This document shows positions 1-8,319 of a stretch of 64,000 nucleotides of DNA, one piece after another. Each line of letters begins with the position of its first letter. The first letter of the stretch is position 1. A program made the translations under genes and the position numbers. Below the pieces are notes generated by a model, which did no database searches, was not told the origin of the DNA, and saw nothing but the letters and a program-made list of their open reading frames with translations. Location: positions 242,868 through 306,867 of the forward strand of contig NZ_FOEE01000005.1 of the NCBI RefSeq assembly GCF_900110555.1. The letters run 5' to 3'. Source of the stretch: Trujillonella endophytica (GTDB lineage Bacteria; Actinomycetota; Actinomycetes; Mycobacteriales; Geodermatophilaceae).

Positions 1-275
1 ATGTCGTCGACCAGCGCGGCGCGGATCTCCTGCCGCCCCTCGGCCCCGGCCGCCGTCAGGTGGTAGGTCACCGCGGCGAGCAGGCCGGCGGCCACCATGA
101 CCAGCGCGACCGCGACCTGGCCCGCCCTGCGCCGGCCGGGCCCGGGCTCCGGGCGGCCCTCCCGCTCGCGGGCGGCGCGGGTGTAGGCGGGGTCGAGCGT
201 CTCGGCCAGCACCTGGTCGAGCAGGGAGGCACCCGCCGACCGCAGCCCGCCGCTGCCCGGGGTGGCGGTGGTCAC
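1..275 (-). CDS. DUF881-family membrane protein, 5' part only
   Basis: Partial gene: the first 91 codons are present and the rest lies beyond the left edge. The GTG start at 275 overlaps the TGA of the upstream phosphatidyltransferase by four bases (GTGA), so translation of the two is probably coupled. The visible part is a polar, Arg/Glu/Pro-rich cytoplasmic segment of about 50 residues followed by one membrane helix (VALVMVAAGLLAAVTY), after which the chain would be outside the membrane. A DUF881 protein directly after a PgsA-like gene is the arrangement of mycobacterial Rv1822-Rv1823. The function of the family is unknown. The conserved domain itself is not in the window, so the call leans on context. 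Confidence 0.6.
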   Translation of the reverse strand, partial: MTTATPGSGGLRSAGASLLDQVLAETLDPAYTRAAREREGRPEPGPGRRRAGQVAVALVMVAAGLLAAVTYHLTAAGAEGRQEIRAALVDD

Positions 276-922
276 CGTGCTGCCCGCGGGGCCGCCCGGC
301 GCTCGGCGGCGACGATGCCGAGCACCTGGACGACGTACAGCAGCCCGGCCACGACGTAGAGGACGCCGCCCCAGATGGTGAGCGCCCAGGCGATGGGCTG
401 GCACACCGCCGCGAGCGTGCCGTCGCCGTCGGCCAGCAGGAGGCCGGGGAAGGCGTACAGCAGGATGAACGTGGCGGCCTTGCCCAGGTAGTGCACCTGC
501 AGCGGCGGATAGCCGTAGTGGCGCAGCACCAGCAGCATGACGCCCAGCACGAGCTCCCGGCCGACCAGGACCGCGACCACCCAGAGCGGGACGACGTCGC
601 GCAGCACGAAGGCCACGAGCGTGGCCACGATGTAGAGCCGGTCGGCCGCCGGGTCCAGCAGCGCACCGAGGCGGCTGTACTGCCCGAGCTTGCGGGCGAG
701 CGCTCCGTCGGCCCAGTCGGTGACGCCGGAGAGCATGAGGACGACGACCGCCCAGCCGTCAGCCTCGGGCCCCAGCAGCAGCCACAGGAACAGCGGGACG
801 CCGAGCAGCCGCAGCACCGACAGCGCGTTGGGCAGCGTCCACACCCGGTCGGGCAGCTCGTTGCGGTCGACGGCACGGTCCACGGCCGGCACCGGGGACG
901 ACGACCCGTGCGACGACGTCAC
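272..922 (-). CDS. CDP-alcohol phosphatidyltransferase (PgsA-like)
   Basis: Integral membrane enzyme that transfers a phosphatidyl group from CDP-diacylglycerol to an alcohol acceptor, probably glycerol-3-phosphate or a related polar head group. The CDP-alcohol phosphotransferase signature DG-x2-AR-x8-G-x3-D-x3-D is complete (DGALARK followed by GALLDPAAD), and about five hydrophobic helices follow. The start is placed at GTG 922 because a strong Shine-Dalgarno (GGGGGAGGG) lies 4-5 bases upstream; the frame stays open to 991, which would add 23 residues. This start gives 216 aa, a normal family length. It overlaps the downstream DUF881 gene by four bases. The acceptor alcohol cannot be told from sequence; mycobacterial Rv1822 is the closest match by context. 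Confidence 0.85.
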   Translation of the reverse strand: MTSSHGSSSPVPAVDRAVDRNELPDRVWTLPNALSVLRLLGVPLFLWLLLGPEADGWAVVVLMLSGVTDWADGALARKLGQYSRLGALLDPAADRLYIVATLVAFVLRDVVPLWVVAVLVGRELVLGVMLLVLRHYGYPPLQVHYLGKAATFILLYAFPGLLLADGDGTLAAVCQPIAWALTIWGGVLYVVAGLLYVVQVLGIVAAERRAAPRAAR

Positions 923-1054
923 CGAACCCTCCCCCGACAGCGCGCTGGACACCCTGCCCGAGGCTAGTCGACCGGCCGCCGGCCCCCTCACCGCTCGCGC
1001 GCTCTGCGGCGAGCTACCGACCGAAGACCGACGACGCGACAGATCCGGGAACGG

Positions 1055-3133
1055 CTACGCGGGAACCGCCACCAGGGAGGCCGGCGCCGGCTCGTAGCCC
1101 AGCGGGGCCCGGGTGAACGAGCCCGTGCCGTGCGAGACCGACCGCAGCGCCCCGGCGTAGGTCAGCAGCTCGACCTCGGGCACCTCCGCGCGGACGGTCG
1201 TCGCGTCCCGGTCGGGATCGGCGTCGGTGCCGGTCACCCGGGCACGACGCGCCGACAGGTCGCTCATCACCGCGCCGACGTACTCGCCGGGCACCACGAC
1301 GGCGACCTCGCACCAGGGCTCGAGCACCTTCGTGCCGGCCGTGGCCGCGGCCTCGCGCAGCGCCAGCGCGCCGGCGGACTGGAAGGCGGCGTCGGAGGAG
1401 TCCACCGAGTGCGCCTTCCCGTCGACGAGGGTGACGTGCACGTCGACCAGGGGCCGGTCGCCGGAGACGCCGCGGGCCGCCTGCGTGCGGATGCCCTTCT
1501 CCACGCTGCCGTGGAACTGGCCGGGCACCGTGCCGCCCACGATGCGCTGGTCGAAGACGATGCCCGTGCCGGGGGGCGCGGGCTCGGCCTCGACCACGAC
1601 CACCGCGTACTGGCCGTGCCCGCCGGACTGCTTGACCAGCCGGCCGGTGACCCGCGCCGGACCGGCGAGCGTCTCCACCAGCGGCACCCGGACCGGGGCG
1701 GTGGTGACGGCGACGCCGTGCCGGCTGCGCAGCCGGTCCAGCAGCACCTCCGCGTGCCCCTCCCCCACGCACCAGAGCAGCAGCTGCCCGGTGTCGGGCC
1801 GGCGGTCGACGCGCACGGTCGGGTCCTCGGCGGCCAGCCGGGCCAGTGCGGTGGCCAGCCGGTCCTCGTCGGCCCGGGAGGCCGCCTCGACCGCGACCGG
1901 CAGCTGCGGCACCGGGAGCTCCCACGAGGCCATCAGGTACGGGTCCTCGCAGGCCGACAGCGTGTCGCCGGTCTCGGCCGAGGTGAGCCGCGGCACGGCG
2001 CAGACGTCCCCCGCCGGGCACGCGGCCACCGGGCGCAGCACCGCACCCAGGGGGCTGGAGAGGGCCCCGATCCGCTCGTCGACGTCGTGGTCGGGGTGCC
2101 CGCGGTCGGCGCCGCCGTGGCCGGAGACGTGCACCGGCGTGTCCGGCCGCAGCGTGCCGGAGAAGACGCGCACCAGGGAGACCCGGCCCAGGTAGGGGTC
2201 GGTGGTGGTCTTGACGACCTCGGCGACCAGCGGCCCGTCGGGATCGCAGGTCAGCGCGGGTGCGGGGCGGCCGTCGGGGCGGGTCACCGGCGGGCAGCCG
2301 TGCTCCCGGGGGCAGGGGAAGGCGGCGACGAGCAGGTCGAGCAGCTCGGGGACGCCGATCCCGGTCAGCGGCGCCACGCACAGCACCGGGTGGAAGTGGC
2401 CGCGCGCGACCGCGGTCTCCAGGTCCGCCACCAGGTCGGCCACGACCAGCTCCTCGCCGGCGAGATAGCGGTCCATGAGCGTCTCGTCCTCGCTCTCGCC
2501 GATCACCGCCTCGATGAGCTCGGCGCGCAGCCGGTCGGCCTCGGCCACGCCGGCCGCCTCGGGGTGCGGCTCCAGCAGGGACACCAGCCCGCTCACGCCG
2601 CCGTCGGGGGCGCGCTGCACCAGGTGCAGCGGGAACACCCCCTCCCCCAGCATGGTCTGGCAGGCGCGCACGGTGTCGTCGACGTCGGCGCGCGAGCGGT
2701 CGAGCTGGGTGAGGACGACGGCGCGCGGCAGCCCGACGGCCGCGCACTCCTCCCACAGCTGCACGGTGGCGGCGTCGACCCCGCCGGCGGCCGAGACCAC
2801 GAACAGGGCGGCGTCGGCGGCGCGCAGCCCGGCCCGCAGCTCGCCGACGAAGTCCGGTGAGCCGGGGGTGTCCAGCAGGGTGATCCGGTGCCCGGCGTGC
2901 TCGACGGTGGCGACGCCGAGACCCACCGAGCGCTGCTGGCGGACCTCGACCTCCTCGCTGTCCAGGTTGGTCGTGCCGTCCTCGACCCGGCCGGCGCGCG
3001 GCAGCGCGCCGGTGGCCACGAGGAGGGCTTCCGCGAGGGTCGTCTTGCCCGCGCCGGCGTGGCCGACGAGGGCGACGTTGCGCACCCGCTCGGCGGCTCG
3101 CGGCTCCGGCGCCGGGACGGTGTCCTTGGCCAT
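1055..3133 (-). CDS. EF-G-like translation factor (EF-G2 family)
   Basis: A 692-aa paralogue of elongation factor G with the EF-G domain order: a GTP-binding domain (residues about 18-270), a beta-barrel domain II and domains III-V resembling the EF-G tRNA-mimic half. The P-loop GHAGAGKTT is intact. Switch II reads DTPGSPDF, without the catalytic His of canonical EF-G (DTPGHVDF), and the base-recognition motif reads TQLD instead of NKxD or TKLD. Mycobacterial EF-G2 proteins are reported to bind GTP but to lack ribosome-dependent GTPase, so this is likely a specialised rather than housekeeping factor. The ATG is preceded by GAGG. It follows the DUF1918 gene by nine bases, so the two may be co-transcribed. 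Confidence 0.88.
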   Translation of the reverse strand: MAKDTVPAPEPRAAERVRNVALVGHAGAGKTTLAEALLVATGALPRAGRVEDGTTNLDSEEVEVRQQRSVGLGVATVEHAGHRITLLDTPGSPDFVGELRAGLRAADAALFVVSAAGGVDAATVQLWEECAAVGLPRAVVLTQLDRSRADVDDTVRACQTMLGEGVFPLHLVQRAPDGGVSGLVSLLEPHPEAAGVAEADRLRAELIEAVIGESEDETLMDRYLAGEELVVADLVADLETAVARGHFHPVLCVAPLTGIGVPELLDLLVAAFPCPREHGCPPVTRPDGRPAPALTCDPDGPLVAEVVKTTTDPYLGRVSLVRVFSGTLRPDTPVHVSGHGGADRGHPDHDVDERIGALSSPLGAVLRPVAACPAGDVCAVPRLTSAETGDTLSACEDPYLMASWELPVPQLPVAVEAASRADEDRLATALARLAAEDPTVRVDRRPDTGQLLLWCVGEGHAEVLLDRLRSRHGVAVTTAPVRVPLVETLAGPARVTGRLVKQSGGHGQYAVVVVEAEPAPPGTGIVFDQRIVGGTVPGQFHGSVEKGIRTQAARGVSGDRPLVDVHVTLVDGKAHSVDSSDAAFQSAGALALREAAATAGTKVLEPWCEVAVVVPGEYVGAVMSDLSARRARVTGTDADPDRDATTVRAEVPEVELLTYAGALRSVSHGTGSFTRAPLGYEPAPASLVAVPA

Positions 3134-3142
3134 GTCGCGGCC

Positions 3143-3334
3143 TCAGTCGTGCTCGTGGACGACGGTGGCGGTGCCCGCGGGATAGAACAGGCCGGTGTGG
3201 CCGTCCGGTTCCCACTGCACCCGGTAGGGCGGTCCTCCGTCGGGTTCGTGGCACTCGAGCACGCGGCCGGTGCGTTCCGGCTCTCCCGTGTGCGTGGAAC
3301 GGACGACGATCCGGTCTCCGACGTGTGCCTCCAC
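3143..3334 (-). CDS. DUF1918 small protein
   Basis: Small 63-aa protein with the DUF1918 pattern: a start resembling M-x-A-x-V-GDRIVV, then a Gly/Pro-rich centre (DGGPPYRVQW), then DGHTGLFYPAG. The fold is predicted to be a small beta-barrel. The family is common in actinobacteria and has no established function; binding of nucleic acid or another ligand has been guessed only from the fold. The GTG start has GGAGG seven bases upstream. It lies nine bases before the EF-G2-like gene, which is the only hint to its role. Confidence 0.8.
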   Translation of the reverse strand: MEAHVGDRIVVRSTHTGEPERTGRVLECHEPDGGPPYRVQWEPDGHTGLFYPAGTATVVHEHD

Positions 3335-3438
3335 GGCTGCCTCCGGCGCTGTTCGGCTCGCGAGTGGTGTGCGTCACACCCTGCCCGCAGCCGGATCGCC
3401 GGACAAGACCCCAGCCCCCCCGTCCCCGGAACGCACCG

Positions 3439-3468
3439 CGCCGCCGGACCCGGGTGGGTCCGGCGGCG
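3439..3468 (-). terminator. Hairpin after aldehyde dehydrogenase gene
   Basis: Perfect inverted repeat with 13-base arms (CGCCGCCGGACCC / GGGTCCGGCGGCG) around a 4-base loop, starting about 35 bases past the stop of the minus-strand aldehyde dehydrogenase. No clear T-run follows, which is usual for GC-rich actinobacterial terminators. It probably ends the aldehyde dehydrogenase transcript and separates it from the DUF1918/EF-G2 unit. Confidence 0.7.
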
Positions 3469-3502
3469 CAGGTGGTCGAGCGGTGGGCGGCTGGAGGGGT
3501 CC

Positions 3503-5020
3503 TCAGTCGACGACGCGGGGGCCGTTGCCGCTGTCGCGCAGCGGCAGGCCGATGGCCTTGATCTCCAGGTACTCCTCGAAGCCCCAGTGGCCGTTGCGCC
3601 GGCCGAGGCCGCTCTGCTTGTAGCCGCCGAGCGGGGTCTTGAGGCCGAAGTACGAGCCGCCGTTGACGACCATCGTGCCCGCGCGCATCTGCAGCGCGAC
3701 CGCGAGGGCACGCTCCTCGTCGGCGCTGGCGACCTCGCCGGAGAGGCCGTAGATGGTGTCGTTGGAGATGGCGATGGCCTCCTCCTCGGTGTCGTACGGG
3801 GTCACCGTGAGGACCGGCCCGAAGATCTCCTCCTGGCCGATCCGCGACGTGGGGTCGACGTCGACGAGCAGCGTCGGCTGGGTGAAGTAGCCGGGCAGGC
3901 CGTCGGGGGCCTTGCCGCCGGTGACCAGCCGCGCGCCGGACTCGACGCCGGCCTGGATGAGGCCCAGCACCTTCTCCTGCTGCGTGCGGCTGATCTGCGC
4001 ACCCTGGATGTTGTTCACGTTCCACGGGTCGCCGAACGGCATCATCTCCATGGCGCCCTTGAGGATCGCGATGCCCTCCTCGTACCGCGAGCGCGGGAGC
4101 AGGATGCGGCTGGCCAGGGTGCAGCTCTGGCCGGAGTTGAAGCAGGCGGTGCCGGCGGCCACGGGCAGGACCGACATCAGGTCGGCGTCGTCGAGCACGA
4201 TCAGGCTGGACTTGCCGCCGAGCTCGAGCATCACCTTCTTCACCGTCGAGGCGCCGGCGGCGAGGATCGACCGGCCGACCGCCGTGGAGCCGGTGAAGGT
4301 GACCATGTCGACGTCGGGGTGGGCCGCGAGCGCGCCGCCGACCTCGTTGGACTCGCCGACGACGACGTTGAAGATGCCCGGGGGGATGTCGGTCTTCTCG
4401 GCGATGATGCGGCCGAGCTCGGTGCCCATCCACGGGGTGAGCTGCGCGGGCTTGAGCACCACGGCGTTGCCGGCCATCAGCGGCGGCACGGACTCGGCGA
4501 TGTTGAGGTACAGGGGCGTGTTCCACGGGGTGATCGCCGCGACGACGCCGATGGGGTCGTACTGCACGATCCGGCGGGAGGACATGCCCATGGCCGAGTC
4601 GACGCCGAGCTCGCGCAGGTACTCGAAGTTCCGGCCGAACTCCGGCCAGTGGGCCGACTCCTCGACCGGGTGCGCGATCTGGATGCCGTAGGTGGCGGCC
4701 AGCGGCGTGCCGGTCTCGGTGACGACGATCCGGCGCAGCCGCTCCTGCTCCTCCTTCAGCGCCTCGTGCAGCTGCATCAGGCAGTGGTGGCGGAACTCGA
4801 CGTCGCGCCGCCAGTTGGTCTGCTCGAAGGCGCGGCGGGCGGCCTTGACGGCGCGGTCGACGTCCTCGACCGTGCCGTCGGTGCACCGGCCGGCGACCTC
4901 GCCGAGGGCGGGGTTCTCCACGTCGAAGAAGGCCCCGCTGGCCGTGTGCTGCAGCTCCCCGTCGATGAGGATCCGGTCGTCGCCGGCCAGGACGCCGGTC
5001 TCGCTGTCCACCGCTGTCAT
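3503..5020 (-). CDS. NAD(P)-dependent aldehyde dehydrogenase
   Basis: A 505-aa cytosolic aldehyde dehydrogenase that oxidises an aldehyde to its acid. The catalytic residues are visible: the general-base Glu in LELGGKSS and the nucleophile Cys in NSGQSCTLASR. The oxyanion-site motif ITPWNTP, the cofactor motif FTGSTAVGR and the C-terminal EEIFGPVL are also present. The ATG at 5020 has GGGAG eight bases upstream. It forms a single-gene unit bounded by a terminator hairpin at each end. The substrate is not predictable; enzymes of this kind often accompany P450 or alcohol dehydrogenase systems like those starting 4 kb to the right. Confidence 0.9.
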   Translation of the reverse strand: MTAVDSETGVLAGDDRILIDGELQHTASGAFFDVENPALGEVAGRCTDGTVEDVDRAVKAARRAFEQTNWRRDVEFRHHCLMQLHEALKEEQERLRRIVVTETGTPLAATYGIQIAHPVEESAHWPEFGRNFEYLRELGVDSAMGMSSRRIVQYDPIGVVAAITPWNTPLYLNIAESVPPLMAGNAVVLKPAQLTPWMGTELGRIIAEKTDIPPGIFNVVVGESNEVGGALAAHPDVDMVTFTGSTAVGRSILAAGASTVKKVMLELGGKSSLIVLDDADLMSVLPVAAGTACFNSGQSCTLASRILLPRSRYEEGIAILKGAMEMMPFGDPWNVNNIQGAQISRTQQEKVLGLIQAGVESGARLVTGGKAPDGLPGYFTQPTLLVDVDPTSRIGQEEIFGPVLTVTPYDTEEEAIAISNDTIYGLSGEVASADEERALAVALQMRAGTMVVNGGSYFGLKTPLGGYKQSGLGRRNGHWGFEEYLEIKAIGLPLRDSGNGPRVVD

Positions 5021-5320
5021 CTACTAGCTCCCACAGATCGAGACGCGGGGCCGGTCGGGTCGCGACGCTCGACGCGCCGACGGACCGTGGTCGGCTCCGC
5101 GCTGCCGAGCCGCGCCGGGGGTCCCGGGCCGCGATCCGTCGACAGTTCGGCAAGTCTGTAACAGTGATCACAGGGTGACAAGGGGAGTCCCCGTTCTCGG
5201 TCCGGTGCGACCGCGCGGGGTCGGGGCACGCACCGCGTCGTCCTCACGCGGGCTCCCCCGGGACGGCGCAGGGGCCGCCCCGGGAATCCGGAGCGGCCCC
5301 TGACGTGCCTGGTCGTCGGG
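5021..5320. other. 300-base intergenic region, upstream of the aldehyde dehydrogenase
   Basis: No convincing gene. An open frame of 110 codons on the minus strand (5017-5349) is Arg-rich and overlaps both neighbours, so it is taken as non-coding. The stretch holds an 8-base perfect palindrome GTGATCAC at 5164-5171 inside an imperfect dyad (GTAACAGTGATCACAGGGTGAC), a plausible regulator site for the aldehyde dehydrogenase, and the hairpin at 5270-5301 that follows the next gene to the right. Confidence 0.5.
5270..5301 (-). terminator. Hairpin after secreted esterase-like gene
   Basis: Inverted repeat with 9-base arms AGGGGCCGC / GCGGCCCCT and a 14-base loop, about 20 bases past the stop of the minus-strand pectinacetylesterase-like gene. 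Position and stem strength suggest a factor-independent terminator. Confidence 0.6.
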
Positions 5321-6448
5321 TCAGACGTGCACGTCCTCCACGTCCTCACCGTTGACGACGTCGGTGATCCAGTCGATGAGCAGGGTGCCCCCGACCTCGG
5401 CCTCGTAGAGCTCGTCGCGGGCGGTGACCACGTGCGTCGTCCCCGCGCCGACCCACGTGTCGAGCTCGACCCCCGCGGACTCGATCTGCGCGGTGTTGCC
5501 GTCGATCAGCTCGACGAGGGGGGTGCCGGAGAAGCCGATGAGGTCGGCGAAGCGCCGCTGCACCTCGTCGTCGGCGGTGTTGATCGTCGCCAGCCGGATG
5601 CCGGGGACGTGCTCGGCGGTCTGGACGAACAGCCCGGGTAGGGACCACGCGGTGGGCGGGTCGCCCGCGGCCTCCGGCCAGTCCGGCAGGCCCGCGGCGA
5701 TGCCCCACAGACCGCCGACCACCGTCGTCAGCGCCTCGTCGCCGGGGTAGGCGGCGGACGCGTCGGCGAGCACGGTCACTTGCGCGTCGGGGAACCGGTC
5801 GGCGGCGAGGCCGCCGTAGAGCGCGGCCGAGGCCGACCCGGCGCTCTGCCCGAGCACGATGACCTCCGAGGCGTCGGGGAACTCCTCGGCCAGGGTGTCC
5901 AGGGCGGTGGTCGCGTTGACGCTGCCCTTGTGCTGGACGACGACGCCGTTGCCGTAGTCGTGGCTGGTCGTGCCCAGGTGCAGGTCGCCGGTGCAGTAGG
6001 GGACGTAGACGACGCTGGCCCCGGCGAGCGGGTTGTCGGGGTTGTCGAGGTCGAGCAGCCCGCCGTCGACCACGCTGCCGTTGGCGCCGGGCCCGTCGGG
6101 CGAGTCGTCGGCGAGGGACGTGCTGTAGGTCGCCGACTCGCCGGGGGCGCAGGTCTCGGCGCTGAAGCAGGCGCCGCCGCCCTCGAGGAAGAACACCACG
6201 CGGTCGGTGTCGCCCTGGTGGATCCAGTAGTGGTACTCCGACGCGTCGCTGCACTGGCACTCGGCGGGGGCGGTCACCTTCTCCCAGGTGATCTCCTCGG
6301 CCTGCCCGGCCTCGGTCTCCGCCGCCGAGGACGACGCGGAGCCGTCGCCGTCCGCGGAATCGGAGCCGGAGTCGTCATCGGAACAGGCCGCGAGCCCGGA
6401 CAGGGCGAGGGCGGCGACCACGGGGGTCAGCAGGCTGCGACGGAACAT
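5321..6448 (-). CDS. Pectinacetylesterase/Notum-family lipoprotein
   Basis: A 375-aa exported serine hydrolase anchored as a lipoprotein. The N-terminus has a positive start, a hydrophobic stretch and a lipobox (LSGLAAC, lipidated Cys near residue 22), followed by an acidic Ser/Asp/Glu-rich linker to about residue 50. The hydrolase domain shows the family oxyanion motif FLEGGGACF, the nucleophile in GQSAGS and a C-terminal TTHVV that can supply the catalytic His. Family members deacylate polysaccharides or lipid-modified substrates at the cell surface; the substrate here is unknown. The gene looks leaderless: a TACGAT -10 box ends six bases before the ATG. Confidence 0.78.
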   Translation of the reverse strand: MFRRSLLTPVVAALALSGLAACSDDDSGSDSADGDGSASSSAAETEAGQAEEITWEKVTAPAECQCSDASEYHYWIHQGDTDRVVFFLEGGGACFSAETCAPGESATYSTSLADDSPDGPGANGSVVDGGLLDLDNPDNPLAGASVVYVPYCTGDLHLGTTSHDYGNGVVVQHKGSVNATTALDTLAEEFPDASEVIVLGQSAGSASAALYGGLAADRFPDAQVTVLADASAAYPGDEALTTVVGGLWGIAAGLPDWPEAAGDPPTAWSLPGLFVQTAEHVPGIRLATINTADDEVQRRFADLIGFSGTPLVELIDGNTAQIESAGVELDTWVGAGTTHVVTARDELYEAEVGGTLLIDWITDVVNGEDVEDVHV

Positions 6449-6454
6449 GGCGGG

Positions 6455-6460
6455 ATCGTA
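6455..6460 (-). promoter_or_regulatory. -10 box of a leaderless promoter
   Basis: On the minus strand TACGAT (TAnnnT type) is followed by six bases and then the ATG of the esterase-like lipoprotein. This spacing puts the transcription start on or next to the start codon, and no Shine-Dalgarno is present. The same design recurs at 39791, 51305 and 59413. Confidence 0.55.
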
Positions 6461-6526
6461 GGGCTGTGCCCGGCCTTCCGCGCGAAGTCGTGACCCGCCG
6501 GTAACTTCGCCGTGATCCCCGGGTGT

Positions 6527-7615
6527 CTAGAAGAGGTTCTCCCGCTGGAGCAGGAAGGTCGCCCACCGGCCGGGTGCGCCCTCGAGGGTGAGGACGGCGG
6601 TCACGAGCGAGCCGTCGACGCGGACGTCGGGGTCGCCGAGCAGGTCGGCCCAGGGCCGCCCGGTCGCCACGCTCTCGCCGGAGGTGACGAGCTCCTCCAC
6701 CGACGAGGCGAGCGCCTGCGCGTCGGACCCCGAGTCCGTCGACCAGGCCAGCACCACCCGCGCGGCGCCGTCCCAGGCGAGGCCGATGCCGACGGCCTCG
6801 TAGGTCAGGTCGCTGCCCTCCGGGCGGGGGGTCAGCTGGGCGGCGAGGACGTCCTCGGCGTCGAGGGCGCCGGCGACCGCGGCGAGGTCCTCGTCGTCGG
6901 CCAGGCTCTCCCCGCCCCGCGCGGCGTCCGCGAGGGCCTCGATGCCGTCGTCGTCGGTGGCGTAGAGCAGGGTCTCCTCGTCGGGCAGGCCGAGCCGGCC
7001 GGCGCTGCCGATCGGCGACAGCGCGGTGACCTGGTCGAAGTCCGTCTCGTGGTCCTCCCGCCAGCGCAGCACCGGGACGCCGCCGACCTCGACCTCCTCG
7101 ACGTCGACGGCCACCGGGCCCGACCGCGTGGCCTCCCCGATGGCGTCGACGTCGAAGTCCCCGCGGGCGGCGGACACCACCTGCGGCGGCAGGCCGGCGC
7201 TGACGTCGGCGGCGACCGCCTGCGGGGCGAAGCCGAACTCCTCCTGGGTCGACGCGCTCGCGGCGGTGCGCAGGTCCAGCAGGGCGCTGGCCGGGGCCAG
7301 TCCGCCGTCGCCGGTACTGAGGGCCACCAGGTAGTCCAGGACGGCGTCGCGGTCGGCACCCGCGGGCGGCACCGGCACGCCGTAGGCCTCCGCGGCGGCG
7401 TGCCACCGGCTCACCGTGACGATGCCGATCTCGTCGTCGTCCATCGGTGGGAGCAGCGCCAGCATCCCGGCGACGGAGTCGTCGGCCGCGGCGCCGCCCG
7501 GCGCGGTCGGCAGGCCGCCGCCGTCGTCGCCGTCCGCGCCGCATCCGGAGACCAGCAGCGTCGTCGCCACGACGACGGCGGGCAGCGACCGGGTGGCACG
7601 GCAGAGGGAAGGCAT
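6527..7615 (-). CDS. Putative lipoprotein of unknown function
   Basis: A 362-aa protein with an N-terminal signal sequence and lipobox (LLVSGC, Cys near residue 25), then an acidic Gly/Asp linker. I recognise no domain. The mature part is a mix of amphipathic helices and strands, rich in Ala, Asp and Glu, with no internal membrane helix and no Cys beyond the lipidated one, so it is probably a soluble extracytoplasmic protein tethered to the membrane. It is on the same strand as the esterase-like lipoprotein, 78 bases upstream of it, but that gene appears to have its own promoter. A substrate-binding or sensory role is possible but not shown. Confidence 0.7.
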   Translation of the reverse strand: MPSLCRATRSLPAVVVATTLLVSGCGADGDDGGGLPTAPGGAAADDSVAGMLALLPPMDDDEIGIVTVSRWHAAAEAYGVPVPPAGADRDAVLDYLVALSTGDGGLAPASALLDLRTAASASTQEEFGFAPQAVAADVSAGLPPQVVSAARGDFDVDAIGEATRSGPVAVDVEEVEVGGVPVLRWREDHETDFDQVTALSPIGSAGRLGLPDEETLLYATDDDGIEALADAARGGESLADDEDLAAVAGALDAEDVLAAQLTPRPEGSDLTYEAVGIGLAWDGAARVVLAWSTDSGSDAQALASSVEELVTSGESVATGRPWADLLGDPDVRVDGSLVTAVLTLEGAPGRWATFLLQRENLF

Positions 7616-7673
7616 GGGGCGGGATCCTGCCGGATGCGCGACGGTTCCACGCCTGCGCCCCGGAGCGCTGGCC

Positions 7674-8306
7674 TCACTCGCCGGGGAACCGGTACCCGCA
7701 TCCCCGCAGGACCAGGTCGACCACCCCGTCGACGTAGTCCGAGGACTCGGCCAGCATGCGCTCGCGCAGGACGGATGGCGTGACCAGCACGTGCATCACG
7801 ATCGCGCCGAGGATCGCTTCGATGACCTGCGTCGGGGACGTCGTCGCGGGAAGCCGGCCCGCCGCCATCGCGTCGCGGATGACCGAGCGCATCCGGTGCA
7901 GGCCGGCCACGGAGCGCAGGCGGTGCGAGGCCCCGGTGAGCTCCGGGTTGTCCGGGGCCTCGATGAACAGCCGCAGCGAGCCGCGCCCGGTGCCCTCGGC
8001 GAAGTCATGGAAGTACACGGTGGCGACGGCGACCAGGTACTCGCGGAGGTCGGCGCCGGGCGCCACCGCCGTCTGCTCCGCGAAGGTCCGCTCCATGGCG
8101 GACAGCAGGAGGTCGACCCGGCTGGTGTAGCGCCGGTAGATCGCGTCCTTGCTGACCCCCGCCTCCCGCGCGACGACGTCGAAGTTGAACCCCGCCCAGC
8201 CGCGTGCGGCATAGACCGCCCGGGCGGCGCGGTGGATCCGGTCGTCGACCGCCGCGTCCCGGGGGCGGCCCCGCCGCGGGGACGGGGCCGGCTCGTCGTC
8301 CCTCAC
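7674..8306 (-). CDS. TetR-family transcriptional regulator
   Basis: A 210-aa regulator. The N-terminal helix-turn-helix (residues about 20-65) has the TetR form: AARAVYAARGWAGFNFDVVA followed by REAGVSKDAIYRRYTSR. The C-terminal two thirds are helical and would bind an inducer. The gene lies 13 bases behind an SDR gene on the same strand, so it is probably co-transcribed with it and divergent from the P450 operon starting at 9288. That makes it the best candidate in the window to regulate the 9-26 kb catabolic genes, perhaps through the dyads at 9156 and 9211. Its ligand is unknown; a pathway substrate or a CoA ester is the usual kind. Confidence 0.88.
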   Translation of the reverse strand: MRDDEPAPSPRRGRPRDAAVDDRIHRAARAVYAARGWAGFNFDVVAREAGVSKDAIYRRYTSRVDLLLSAMERTFAEQTAVAPGADLREYLVAVATVYFHDFAEGTGRGSLRLFIEAPDNPELTGASHRLRSVAGLHRMRSVIRDAMAAGRLPATTSPTQVIEAILGAIVMHVLVTPSVLRERMLAESSDYVDGVVDLVLRGCGYRFPGE

Positions 8307-8319
8307 CGGTCCGGCCCGG

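Noticed and set aside
1014..5171. Very long minus-strand open frame (over 1300 codons), and similar long frames opposite or beside real genes through the window
   Set aside because: In DNA this GC-rich, stop codons are rare in the wrong frames. The translations are Arg/Ala/Pro/Gly-rich without domains and overlap genes with clear motifs, so they are frame shadows.
5017..5349. 110-codon minus-strand frame as a gene
   Set aside because: Arg/Pro-rich, no domain, overlaps the aldehyde dehydrogenase start and the esterase end and covers the promoter and terminator signals.
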